Assembly: GCF_900101705.1 (NCBI RefSeq)
Contig: NZ_FNAC01000039.1
Location: 1-50,700 of the forward strand
Length of the DNA: 50,700 nt
Origin: Algoriphagus faecimaris
Lineage (GTDB): Bacteria > Bacteroidota > Bacteroidia > Cytophagales > Cyclobacteriaceae
Reading direction: 5' to 3'
The notes under the pieces are model-generated. The model saw only the letters and a list, made by a program, of their open reading frames with translations, was not told where the DNA came from and did not search any database. Position numbers and translations under genes: made by a program. Shown piece after piece: positions 33,496-42,133 of the stretch; the first letter of the stretch is position 1; each line of letters starts with the position of its first letter.

Positions 33496-35952
33496 TTATT
33501 CAGCTGGCGAACTTGGCTTATTTTGGACTGTATCAGGTATTTCACCCAAATTTTTGAGATAAAGATCTCTCTTAGGATAAGGAATTTCAATACCCTTAGC
33601 TTTAAATGCCTCAAAGATTTCGATCATTACCTCGGACCGAACCTGTAACCAAATGTCCATACTTTCTACCCAAAAAAGCACTCTGAAATCTACCGAGCTA
33701 TCATTGAAAGTTTGCATGTAGACTTTTGGGACGGGAAATTTTAGAATTTTCTCTCTTGTTAATATTTCCTCGATGGTACTTTTTACTTGAGACATATCCG
33801 AATCATAAGAAACCCCAATGATCAATTCTACCCTTCTTCTTTTATCTGATAGAGTCCAATTGATCAAGCTTTGGGAAAGTAAATCCCCGTTAGGTACCAC
33901 AATTTCCGACCCGTCGTAGGCTTGGATTTTACTGGCTCTGATTCCCACTTCTTTGACAGTACCGGAGTTTTGACCCACCTGGATTTCATCTCCGATTTGA
34001 ATGGGTCGCTCAAAGGCCAATATAATCCCCGATACAAGGTTATTAATGATAGTCTGTAGTCCAAAACCGATGCCCACAGAAAGGGCGCCTAGTACGATAG
34101 TGATTTTATCTAGGGGAATGCTAGAGGCAACAGTAGCCAAGAAAAACCCGATGGTGAAAACCGCCAAGCGGATAATGAGGATAGAGCTCCCCAGCTTTTT
34201 TTCCCGACTGCTTGCATTTTTTTGATCCCTGAGGGAGATGAAGTAAGCGATTGTGTTGGCTACTTGCATCGTGACATAGAGTATGATGCCAAATAGAAAT
34301 ATGCTGCCAAAAGTGAAAGAGCTGTTTCCTATGAAGCGTTCTTTAGATAAAAAATCACTGACCGACTCAATGATGGGCTGCTGAATTGATAAATTTTGCA
34401 ATAAAATGGAAGCCCAAAGCAGAAAAGCAACCAGTAAAAATGTTCCTTTCAGTCGTCTTTGAATACCTTGGTAATCAAAATAGCTAGTGAAATGATCTTT
34501 TTCCTTCTTACTATTCTCAAGTAGTAGATAGATAGCCTCCATGATGACTATCACAAAAAAGTATAAGCTTACTCCATGTATAAAGCCGATAGTAGCAGAG
34601 ATGGTTAGAATTTTGGAAAAGCTAAACCAGCCTAGGATATTTAAAAAGACTCCTAAAGTGAGTAAAATGAAGGTTAGGAAGGAGAGTCTCTTAATGAAAT
34701 TTTGCTCTGTGGTGCTTCTACTTTCAAATTTTCTAAAGGCCTCCCAACTGAAATAAAGGGGGATAAAACTACCTAAAAGTAAATAGTAGCGTTCATTAAA
34801 GGCGATCTCCCAGTACAGGTTGGACACCAAGCAATACACGAAAAACAAGGAAATAAGAAGCCATTTTATTAAAACTCTCTTTGGGTAATTTGCCTCAATA
34901 AGTACGGTAGTAAAAATTAATTGAAGGAATAAAATAAAGGACAGAAAAGTGACTGAATTTCTTTCGAATAAAAAAACCAAGAGCGGAAGAATCGAAACCA
35001 TCACTGCTGAAAATGGCCTTTGCCTGAAAAAAGTCACTCTTTTTAGTATAATGTCTCCTACTTTTTTCTTTTCTGACGTCTGTCTCAGAACCAAGTGCAT
35101 CCCTAAATAAATACCAAGGATGATGAAAAATGAAAGGATGACAGCTGTGGAATGATCATTGAAATACCTAAATAGAAACCGGCCATTGAGCATAACCGAT
35201 TGTTGTGTGATTTCCAGAATACTCTCTTGCTTGACTTGGGCGGATTTTTTCCAGATTGGATTGATTTCCTGCTTAAAGAGGTTTGCATTGATCTGTTTTT
35301 CTTTGATCGCGATGTATTCTTTAAGTTGCTCGCTTTCTATTTTGATACTACTAAGTTCTGTTTGATATTGGGCGGTCAGTAGTTCTTGCTGAAATACTTC
35401 ATTGCTTAATTCTTTGACTTGCTCTCTTAGGTAATTTACCTTTTTCCAATAGGAGGTAAAAGTGGCCGTGTCCTTAGGAAGATAATCAAATATGATATCC
35501 TCTCTAATCGATTTCAATAAGGAGTCAGCATGGGAGAGAGCGAGAGATTTGTTTTTGATGGTTTTTTCGTATTCCTCAAATTCAATCTTGTTAGATTCCA
35601 AAAACCGATTGATCACTCCAATGTATCGAAGGTTAAAGGTGAAGGAGCTCAGATTAAAACGCTGTCTGAGGGTTTCTAAGCTTTGACTCATTTCTTGAAT
35701 GCCACTGGACAGCATCAAGGTGTCTATTTTGTCCTGAAGTTGAATCTGAAGTCTATTAGTCTGAATGGTATATTCCTCCGTTTTACGGATCAATTCTTCC
35801 AAGCTCGGAGTAGGATCAACTTTTCCGCTATCCAAATCGAGTTCGGTGGGGCGCTGAAAAATACTGTCCAAAAGTGGCTCGTTTGAACTTTGTTGAGCAA
35901 AAACAGGTAAAATTGAAAAGCAGCAGAGCAAGAACAGGATACTATTTTTCAT
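33496..35952 (-). CDS. Large MscS-family mechanosensitive channel
   Basis: The start is set at ATG 35950-35952, giving 818 residues with a signal peptide ('ILFLLCCFSILPVFAQ'). Residues about 20-260 form a periplasmic, coiled-coil-rich region, followed by about ten membrane helices. The MscS core is near the C-terminus ('LGALSVGIGFGLQTIINNLVSG' with the pore helix, 'RPIQIGDEIQVGQNSGTVKEVGIRAS', 'IVVPNGDLLSQ'). This layout is that of the MscK/YbdG-YjeP-sized group, not the small MscS. Such channels release solutes on hypo-osmotic shock. It runs alone on the minus strand. Confidence 0.92.
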   Translation of the reverse strand: MKNSILFLLCCFSILPVFAQQSSNEPLLDSIFQRPTELDLDSGKVDPTPSLEELIRKTEEYTIQTNRLQIQLQDKIDTLMLSSGIQEMSQSLETLRQRFNLSSFTFNLRYIGVINRFLESNKIEFEEYEKTIKNKSLALSHADSLLKSIREDIIFDYLPKDTATFTSYWKKVNYLREQVKELSNEVFQQELLTAQYQTELSSIKIESEQLKEYIAIKEKQINANLFKQEINPIWKKSAQVKQESILEITQQSVMLNGRFLFRYFNDHSTAVILSFFIILGIYLGMHLVLRQTSEKKKVGDIILKRVTFFRQRPFSAVMVSILPLLVFLFERNSVTFLSFILFLQLIFTTVLIEANYPKRVLIKWLLISLFFVYCLVSNLYWEIAFNERYYLLLGSFIPLYFSWEAFRKFESRSTTEQNFIKRLSFLTFILLTLGVFLNILGWFSFSKILTISATIGFIHGVSLYFFVIVIMEAIYLLLENSKKEKDHFTSYFDYQGIQRRLKGTFLLVAFLLWASILLQNLSIQQPIIESVSDFLSKERFIGNSSFTFGSIFLFGIILYVTMQVANTIAYFISLRDQKNASSREKKLGSSILIIRLAVFTIGFFLATVASSIPLDKITIVLGALSVGIGFGLQTIINNLVSGIILAFERPIQIGDEIQVGQNSGTVKEVGIRASKIQAYDGSEIVVPNGDLLSQSLINWTLSDKRRRVELIIGVSYDSDMSQVKSTIEEILTREKILKFPVPKVYMQTFNDSSVDFRVLFWVESMDIWLQVRSEVMIEIFEAFKAKGIEIPYPKRDLYLKNLGEIPDTVQNKPSSPAE

Positions 35953-36346
35953 AATAGGGTAGTTGTACAAAGATCCATGGAAAGTATAAAATAAACCTTC
36001 CTTCATCTGTATTTCATTTTTTGGAGTTTTTCACCTCTTTTAAATAAGCAAAGAAATTATCTAAAAATCAGATCGTTTTTTGCCTATAGCTACAAGCTAA
36101 GATAGTAAACTCGCCTGGCAAAATATCCACGAGACAAGTTCCCATTTTATTACATTTTGAAATCATGCGCAGGCAAAGTAAACTTTTAAGAAATCGATCC
36201 CATTTTAAAGCGAATTGTTGCTCATTCTAATGACAAATTGACTTTTTTTGAACTGAGAAACTCTTTTTATCTGACAAAAAGGCTGTTTATTTCATTTGGT
36301 ATGAATTTTCTTTTGAGATAAAACTCACAACCAAACCAACAAAACA
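35953..36346. other. Intergenic region between mscS and hsp20
   Basis: This 394-base AT-rich gap holds no convincing gene. A TTCATTTG near 36292-36299 is a poor match to the -7 consensus facing hsp20, and TGACAAA words recur (near 36230 and 36273), but no promoter can be fixed. It must contain the start signals for both divergent genes. Confidence 0.4.
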
Positions 36347-36778
36347 ATGAAACTAGTTAGATATAATCAATTAGATCCTGCTTTCCCTTCTTCTTTTGGA
36401 GGGATAGTCGAAAAGCTCTTCAATGAATCAATGGGAACTGCTTCAGCAAGGAAGTTTAATCCGGCCGTGGATGTATTCGAGGATGAACAAGCCTTTGAAA
36501 TACATGTGGCCGTGCCTGGAATGAAAAAGAGTGAATTCCAAGTAGACTTGACCGAAGGAAAGCTGACTATTTCCGGAGAGCGTAGATTGGAAGAAAAAAG
36601 AGAGGGTAGGAGTTTCCATAGCTTAGAAACTCATTACGGGGCTTTTTCAAGATCTTTTTATGTTCCCGATTCTGTTCTTTCGGAGCAGATCGAAGCTATC
36701 TATGAAGACGGCGTCTTGAAAATTAAACTTCCCAAAGTGGAAAAAAGAACTCAGAAGGCTACCATTGAGGTAAAATAA
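36347..36778 (+). CDS. Hsp20/alpha-crystallin small heat-shock protein
   Basis: The 143-residue protein has the alpha-crystallin domain from 'NPAVDVFEDEQAFEIHVAVPG' through 'LTISGERR' to 'DGVLKIKLPKVE', with the conserved GVLKI-type motif. The IxI-like C-terminal tail ('KATIEVK') is short. It is an ATP-independent holdase that keeps unfolding proteins soluble. It is located just upstream of an HtrA protease gene on the same strand, separated by a hairpin. Confidence 0.95.
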   Translation: MKLVRYNQLDPAFPSSFGGIVEKLFNESMGTASARKFNPAVDVFEDEQAFEIHVAVPGMKKSEFQVDLTEGKLTISGERRLEEKREGRSFHSLETHYGAFSRSFYVPDSVLSEQIEAIYEDGVLKIKLPKVEKRTQKATIEVK

Positions 36779-36869
36779 ATCCTTTGAAAAGTAACCGTAT
36801 TCTCTATTTACAGTTATTTAACGTATAGGAGTTTTTGCGGTTAATTCTTGTTAATTTAAACCTCAAATC

Positions 36870-36904
36870 AAACCCTAAGGCGCTATTGTTGAGTCTTAGG
36901 GTTT
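36870..36904 (+). promoter_or_regulatory. Strong hairpin in the leader of the second htrA gene
   Basis: AAACCCTAAG and CTTAGGGTTT form a perfect 10-bp stem with a 15-base loop. It ends 26 bases before the htrA ATG and is followed by GTATAA rather than a T-run, so it is a poor terminator for hsp20 and may instead be an operator or a leader structure. Confidence 0.5.
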
Positions 36905-36930
36905 GTATAATCACTCGAACCACAAATAAT

Positions 36931-38430
36931 ATGATGAATAAAAAACAATTCTTTCTAGGAATGTTCTTAGCCTCCGTCATTGGTGGGATGGTAGCTTTAG
37001 CTGGTGTCAGTTATCTAATTCAACCCAAACAGGCGAGTTCATTTGACGAAAAACAGCAAACAAGCTTCGTGAACCTACTTAACGGAGAAAATTTCACCAT
37101 TCCAGACGGCATAAACTTCGTTGCTTCAGCGGGTATGGTTACCCCTGCGGTGGTACACGTCAAGAGTACATTATCTTATTCTCCCCGTTCTCAAAGGGAT
37201 CCAATTCAGGAGTTTTTTGGCTTTCCGCCTCGAGGAGGTCAGGAAAATGGAGGCAGGGCTCCGATGAGTTCTGGTTCAGGTGTAATTATCTCCGCAGATG
37301 GATACATTGTCACTAATAACCATGTAGTAGAAGGAGCATCTCAAATTGATATTTCTTTAGAGAATAATAAACGCTATATAGCCAAAGTCATAGGAACTGA
37401 CCCTACTACTGACTTGGCTTTGCTCAAAATAGAAGAGTCAGGATTACCTTTCGTAAGATTTGGAGATTCTGATCAAACCCAAATTGGAGAGTGGGTACTT
37501 GCAGTTGGAAATCCTTTTAACCTGAATTCCACAGTAACGGCAGGTATAATTTCCGCTAAAGCCAGAAATATCGGTATCCTCAGAGGAGTTGAGAATAATT
37601 TACAAGTAGAAGCATTTCTTCAAACAGATGCAGTGGTCAATCCTGGGAATTCAGGAGGTGCACTGGTAAATTTGGCAGGAGAATTAATAGGTATCAACAC
37701 TGCGATAGCATCAAATACGGGCTCTTTTGCCGGTTATTCTTTTGCTGTTCCTAGTAGTTTGGTGAAAAAGGTTATGGATGACCTGATGAACTATGGTGCA
37801 GTACAGCGTGGCCTCCTTGGAGTGAATATTAATGATGTTTCGCCAGAGTTGGAAGAGAGGCTGGGAGTAGAGTTTCCAGTAGAGCAAGGAGTATATATTG
37901 GTAGTGTGAATAACGATAGCGGAGCACAGGAAGCTGGCCTGAGGGAAGGTGATATCATCGTTGGTGTGGATGGTCGTCCGACTAATAATGTTGCGATGCT
38001 ACAAGAAATGGTCGCCAGAAAACGTCCTGGCGATCAAGTAGAGGTGGAATATGTAAGAGATGGCAAAACTCAAAAAACCAAGGCTACACTCAAGAATTTT
38101 GATGGGGGAACCAATATAGTCGAAAAGGTGATTCCAAAGACTTATGATTTTGAAGGTGTGATGTTTGAGAACCTGACCGAGGAGCAAATGGAAAGATTAA
38201 ATATTTCAGGTGGCGCATTAATTACCACTCTAGGTAACTCTAAGTGGAGAAATGCTGGAGCTAGGTCTGGATTTATCATTACCTCTATAATCAGCGAAAA
38301 TGGCCGAAGTAGAATCGCCGATGTAGATGATTTGTTGGACAAACTGGAAAGTATGTCGGGTGAGGAATTAGTGATCTTGGGAATGTTCCAAGACGGAACA
38401 GAATACTATTTTGAGCTGCAACTGGATTAA
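36931..38430 (+). CDS. DegP/HtrA-family serine protease (second copy)
   Basis: The ATG at 36931 is chosen because the signal/anchor 'KKQFFLGMFLASVIGGMVALAG' starts there; the longer frame runs through a hairpin. The 499-residue protein has the triad motifs 'TNNHVVEGA', 'TTDLALLKI' and 'VNPGNSGGALV' and two PDZ domains ('GVNINDVSPELEERLG', 'GAQEAGLREGDIIVGVDG'). It is a paralogue of the protease at 23.3-24.8 kb, with the same domain order. Placement next to hsp20 hints at a shared stress response. Confidence 0.94.
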   Translation: MMNKKQFFLGMFLASVIGGMVALAGVSYLIQPKQASSFDEKQQTSFVNLLNGENFTIPDGINFVASAGMVTPAVVHVKSTLSYSPRSQRDPIQEFFGFPPRGGQENGGRAPMSSGSGVIISADGYIVTNNHVVEGASQIDISLENNKRYIAKVIGTDPTTDLALLKIEESGLPFVRFGDSDQTQIGEWVLAVGNPFNLNSTVTAGIISAKARNIGILRGVENNLQVEAFLQTDAVVNPGNSGGALVNLAGELIGINTAIASNTGSFAGYSFAVPSSLVKKVMDDLMNYGAVQRGLLGVNINDVSPELEERLGVEFPVEQGVYIGSVNNDSGAQEAGLREGDIIVGVDGRPTNNVAMLQEMVARKRPGDQVEVEYVRDGKTQKTKATLKNFDGGTNIVEKVIPKTYDFEGVMFENLTEEQMERLNISGGALITTLGNSKWRNAGARSGFIITSIISENGRSRIADVDDLLDKLESMSGEELVILGMFQDGTEYYFELQLD

Positions 38431-38445
38431 GTCCAAACCTTTAAA

Positions 38446-38478
38446 CAAAAAAGACCAGCTGAAAAGCTGGTCTTTTTT
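38446..38478. terminator. Bidirectional terminator between htrA and clpX
   Basis: AAAAAAGACCAGCT, GAAA, AGCTGGTCTTTTTT: a perfect stem of about 14 bp flanked by A- and T-runs. It can serve htrA on the plus strand and clpX on the minus strand. Confidence 0.88.
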
Positions 38479-38496
38479 GTTTAAGTTACTGGGCTT

Positions 38497-39723
38497 TTAA
38501 GCTACTTGGAGTCTTTTAAATTTAGACTTATCAAATTGTGCTTTGGCGTACTCCTCGTCGATGATCAATTCTTTAATGGTATCATCCGAAGGTAATTCGT
38601 ACATGGCATCTGTAATGATTGCTTCACAAATAGAACGCAAGCCTCTAGCTCCTAAATTATATTCTACCGCTTTTTCCACAATGAAATCTATACCACTTTC
38701 TTCAAAGGTCAATTTTACCCCTTCCATATCCAAAAGCTTGGAGTATTGTTTTACCAAGGCATTTTTAGGAGCTGTCAAGATTTGTTTTAGAGCATCTTTG
38801 TCAAGCGGATCTAGGTGAGTCAAAACAGGTAGTCGACCGATCAATTCTGGAATGAGACCAAAGGCTTTTAAGTCTTGAGCGGTCACGTATTGGAGGAGGT
38901 TTTCTCTATCAGCCACTACAGCACCTTTGGCCTTAGAAAAGCCCAAAGGCTGAGTGTTTAGTCTTTTTGCGATATGTCTTGCGATGCCATCAAATGCCCC
39001 ACCGCAGATAAATAAAATATTTTCTGTATTCACTGCGATCATTTTCTGATCAGGGTGCTTTCGCCCTCCCTGAGGGGGGACATTGACTATGGTTCCTTCC
39101 AGTAGCTTAAGCATGGCCTGCTGTACTCCTTCTCCGCTTACATCACGGGTGATGGAGGGGTTGTCTGACTTTCTGGCAATTTTATCTAATTCGTCTATGT
39201 ATACGATTCCTCTTTCGGCTGCTTCTACATTGTAATCGGCAGCCTGGAGGAGTCGCGTAAGGATACTTTCTACATCTTCACCTACATATCCTGCCTCGGT
39301 CAGTACTGTCGCATCTGCTATACAAAAAGGAACTTCCAGTGTACGTGCTAGAGTCTTGGCAAGATAAGTCTTCCCGGTTCCAGTATCACCGACCATGATG
39401 ATGTTGGATTTTTCGATTTTGATTTCATCATGATCGACTTTTTGTTGCAGGCGCTTATAATGATTATAGACGGCTACGGTCAAAACCTTTTTGGCATCCT
39501 GCTGACCGATGACATACTGGTCCAGGTAGCTTACCAGCTCTTTGGGTTTCTTTAATTTGAACTTGGGCTTACTTGCAGTTGTTTTCTTGGTTTTTTCTTC
39601 TTCCCCAAGAATCATATAAGCTTGATCAATGCAGAAGTTACAGATATGGGCAGAAATGCCCGATACCATAAGGTCTACATCTTTTTTGTTTCTACCGCAA
39701 AAGGAGCAGGTTACTTGAGCCAT
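38497..39723 (-). CDS. clpX: ClpX, ATPase subunit of ClpXP
   Basis: The 408-residue protein has an N-terminal zinc-binding domain with Cys pairs 'CSFC' and 'CNFC', the Walker A '[15 protein letters not shown]', pore loop '[10 protein letters not shown]', Walker B '[12 protein letters not shown]' and the ClpX signature '[27 protein letters not shown]'. It unfolds tagged substrates and feeds them to ClpP. It shares one base with the clpP stop codon and belongs to a clpP-clpX operon downstream of tig. Confidence 0.97.
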   Translation of the reverse strand: MAQVTCSFCGRNKKDVDLMVSGISAHICNFCIDQAYMILGEEEKTKKTTASKPKFKLKKPKELVSYLDQYVIGQQDAKKVLTVAVYNHYKRLQQKVDHDEIKIEKSNIIMVGDTGTGKTYLAKTLARTLEVPFCIADATVLTEAGYVGEDVESILTRLLQAADYNVEAAERGIVYIDELDKIARKSDNPSITRDVSGEGVQQAMLKLLEGTIVNVPPQGGRKHPDQKMIAVNTENILFICGGAFDGIARHIAKRLNTQPLGFSKAKGAVVADRENLLQYVTAQDLKAFGLIPELIGRLPVLTHLDPLDKDALKQILTAPKNALVKQYSKLLDMEGVKLTFEESGIDFIVEKAVEYNLGARGLRSICEAIITDAMYELPSDDTIKELIIDEEYAKAQFDKSKFKRLQVA

Positions 39724-40397
39724 TAGACTGATTTTTTAACTAATACTTCATCGATAAGACCATAAGCTTTGGCTTCAGGTGCTTTGAGCCAATAGTCTCT
39801 ATCCGAATCACTTTCGATTTCTTCGTAGGTTTTGCCTGTATGGTTGGCAAGGATTTGATAAAGTTCCTGACGCATAGAAAGGATCAATTTCAGAGAGATT
39901 TCCATGTCCTTAGACTGTCCCTGCATACCGCCTGATGGCTGATGAATCATAACTCTTGAGTGCTGCAGTGCAGATCGCTTGTCCTTAGCTCCACCTGCTA
40001 GTAAAACAGCACCCATGGAAGCGGCAATACCCGTACAAATAGTCGCTACATCCGGTCCGATGTATTGCATCGTATCATAGATTCCCAAACCGGCAGTAAC
40101 TGATCCACCTGGGCTGTTGATGTAGAGTAGCACGTCTTTTTTAGCATCTACTGACTCCAGAAATAAAAGCTGAGCCACGATGATATTGGCAATGTGATCA
40201 TCTACTCCTGTACCCAAGAAAATAATCCTATCCATGATGAGTCTAGAAAACACATCAATTTCTCTAAAATTCTGAGGTCTTTCCTCAATCACTGACCGCG
40301 TCATATTCTCAATATGCTGAGTATACTGGTCAAAAGCCGTCCCGCTTACGCCTTGATTATGGATGGCGTACTTTCTAAATTCTTCTTTATTGATCAT
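39723..40397 (-). CDS. clpP: ClpP, peptidase subunit
   Basis: The start is placed at ATG 40395-40397 (224 residues, '[16 protein letters not shown]'). The catalytic Ser is in '[14 protein letters not shown]' and the His in '[11 protein letters not shown]', with '[21 protein letters not shown]' upstream. ClpP forms the double-heptamer chamber for ClpX (and ClpA/C elsewhere). It follows tig, the usual order tig-clpP-clpX, with a terminator between tig and clpP. Confidence 0.97.
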   Translation of the reverse strand: MINKEEFRKYAIHNQGVSGTAFDQYTQHIENMTRSVIEERPQNFREIDVFSRLIMDRIIFLGTGVDDHIANIIVAQLLFLESVDAKKDVLLYINSPGGSVTAGLGIYDTMQYIGPDVATICTGIAASMGAVLLAGGAKDKRSALQHSRVMIHQPSGGMQGQSKDMEISLKLILSMRQELYQILANHTGKTYEEIESDSDRDYWLKAPEAKAYGLIDEVLVKKSV

Positions 40398-40423
40398 GTT
40401 TTGATATGTTGTGGTAAACAAAA

Positions 40424-40457
40424 ATAAAAAAAGCCCTTGAATAAGGACTTTTTTTTA
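40424..40457 (-). terminator. Terminator between tig and clpP
   Basis: On the minus strand AAGTCCTT and AAGGGCTT pair (one G-U) around ATTC, followed by TTTTTTTATTTTT. It indicates that clpPX has its own promoter. Confidence 0.65.
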
Positions 40458-40474
40458 TGATTATATGAAGGTTT

Positions 40475-41803
40475 TTACTTCTCTAAAAGTTCCTTAAACT
40501 CATCGATCGTAATTTCTTTCTCTGTTAACTTGATTTTTTCCTGTACAAAAGAAAGGACTTTGTCATTTTGCACTGAGGTGAGCATATTCATATAGTTTTG
40601 TCCTTCTTCACCTTTGAGGTAATTGTCGACAAACATGTCCATACTGCTCTCCATCTGAGAACCTAGACCTGAAGAGGCAAATTGCTGCCTGATCATCTCC
40701 TTTGTTTTTTCAATGACTTCTTCGTGTTGAGCCTGAATTTCGTTTGCTTTTGCCAATTCGTTAGAAATAAGGGACCAAGTCAACTGATTAGCATACTGAG
40801 GAAATTCTTTCTCTACATCTTCAGCGCTTACTTTCCCTTCATTGGCTTTGATTAGCCATTCTTTAAGGAAATCCTCTGGAAGATCGAGGTTTGCTTTTTC
40901 TACCAATACTTTTTTCAACTCCTCTTCTGAGAAGGCTTTAGACTCTTGATCATAGCTAGATTGCAAAGTTTCTCTCACTTTCGTGATAAACTCCTCCTCT
41001 GAAGCAACTTGATCAGGACCGAATATTTTATCAAAAAACTCCTGATTCATCTCGGCTTCTGTTGTACGGTTGATGTTTTTGATTGTGAATGTAAAGGCGC
41101 CTTTGGTATGCTCCATTTCTTCATTTTCCAACCCAAAAGCCTCAGACCATTCTCCTTTTTTAACTTCTTTGCCTTCAAATTCTACTACATCATCTTTACC
41201 TAAGCCGATGAATTTGCCAGCAAATTTCTTAGTTACTTTGTCAAGAGGGAGGGAGAGTGTCTTGGTGAAATCACCCTCTACCAAATTAAGGTCTCCGTAG
41301 ACATTGTCTCCTGCCTCTGCCTTTTCTGGATTGGTACTTTCTCCGTATTGAGACTTAAGATTGTCGATTGTCTCAGAGACAAGTTTGTCATCTACTTTGA
41401 TGCTGTATTTATTGGCTGTGATTTTTTCGTCAAGAGGAAGTTCGAAATTCTCGATGAAGCCAATTTTGTACTCAAAATCAAACTCTTTTTGAGTTTTCCA
41501 ATCAATCTTTTCTTCTTCGGTTTCCACCGGTAGTGGATCTCCGAGAACTCTAAAAGTTTGCTCTTTAAGGTACTTATTGAGTGATTCTCCCAACAACGTG
41601 TTAATCTCTTCGACTAGGATAGAAGTACCGTACATATTTTTCACCATCGAAACGGGAGCTTTGCCAGGTCTAAAGCCACGGATATTGGCCTTTTTGGCAT
41701 AGTCTTTCAGTTTCGCATCTACTTTTGGTTGATAATCTGCTTCAGTTAACTTAATTTTAATTGAGGCTTGATTTGCTGAGTGCTTGTCTAACGTGATTTC
41801 CAA
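40475..41803 (-). CDS. tig: Trigger factor, ribosome-associated chaperone
   Basis: The 442-residue protein has the ribosome-docking motif 'GFRPGKAP' at about residues 42-49 and the long helical C-terminal arms typical of trigger factor. The middle FKBP-like segment is divergent, as is usual in Bacteroidota. It binds nascent chains at the ribosomal exit. It lies directly upstream of clpPX and downstream of tRNA-Leu on the same strand. Confidence 0.95.
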   Translation of the reverse strand: MEITLDKHSANQASIKIKLTEADYQPKVDAKLKDYAKKANIRGFRPGKAPVSMVKNMYGTSILVEEINTLLGESLNKYLKEQTFRVLGDPLPVETEEEKIDWKTQKEFDFEYKIGFIENFELPLDEKITANKYSIKVDDKLVSETIDNLKSQYGESTNPEKAEAGDNVYGDLNLVEGDFTKTLSLPLDKVTKKFAGKFIGLGKDDVVEFEGKEVKKGEWSEAFGLENEEMEHTKGAFTFTIKNINRTTEAEMNQEFFDKIFGPDQVASEEEFITKVRETLQSSYDQESKAFSEEELKKVLVEKANLDLPEDFLKEWLIKANEGKVSAEDVEKEFPQYANQLTWSLISNELAKANEIQAQHEEVIEKTKEMIRQQFASSGLGSQMESSMDMFVDNYLKGEEGQNYMNMLTSVQNDKVLSFVQEKIKLTEKEITIDEFKELLEK

Positions 41804-41899
41804 AGCGCTTTTACATTTTAAGATGAAAGTGAACTAAAAACCCCCAATCTCTTTCCTGCTTCGCAAAGACAGTGTAGTGATTGAGGGTTCGGTATAAGT

Positions 41900-41980
41900 G
41901 CGGATGGAGGGACTCGAACCCCCATGCCTCGCGGCGCTAGATCCTAAGTCTAGTGCGTCTACCAATTTCGCCACATCCGC
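41900..41980 (-). tRNA. tRNA-Leu, anticodon UAG
   Basis: On the minus strand the 81-base sequence folds as a class-II tRNA: acceptor stem GCGGATG/CATCCGC (terminal pairing GCGGAT with ATCCGC), D-arm, anticodon stem CTAGA/TCTAG with loop CTTAGGA giving TAG, a long variable arm (CGCCGCGAGGC) and T-arm with GGTTCGAGTCC. It reads CUA leucine codons. CCA is not encoded. Confidence 0.95.
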
Positions 41981-42025
41981 ATTATCAAAATCGGAAGGTT
42001 ATAATCCCCTTCTCAATTGTGGATG

Positions 42026-42056
42026 CAAATGTAGATACTAATTGAGAATTTGCAAA
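42026..42056 (-). promoter_or_regulatory. Promoter of tRNA-Leu
   Basis: On the minus strand TTTG (42056-42053), exactly 19 bases, then TACATTTG (42033-42026): a full match to the Bacteroidota consensus. A perfect 9-bp inverted repeat (TTCTCAATT at 42010-42018 with AATTGAGAA at 42040-42048) brackets the -7 box. Transcription would start about 40 bases before the tRNA. Confidence 0.75.
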
Positions 42057-42133
42057 TCAGGTTTGAAAAAAAATTGAGAATTATTCGAAAATCTTATCTG
42101 TAACCACCCATTTTTGTATTAAATTCCTTCTGT

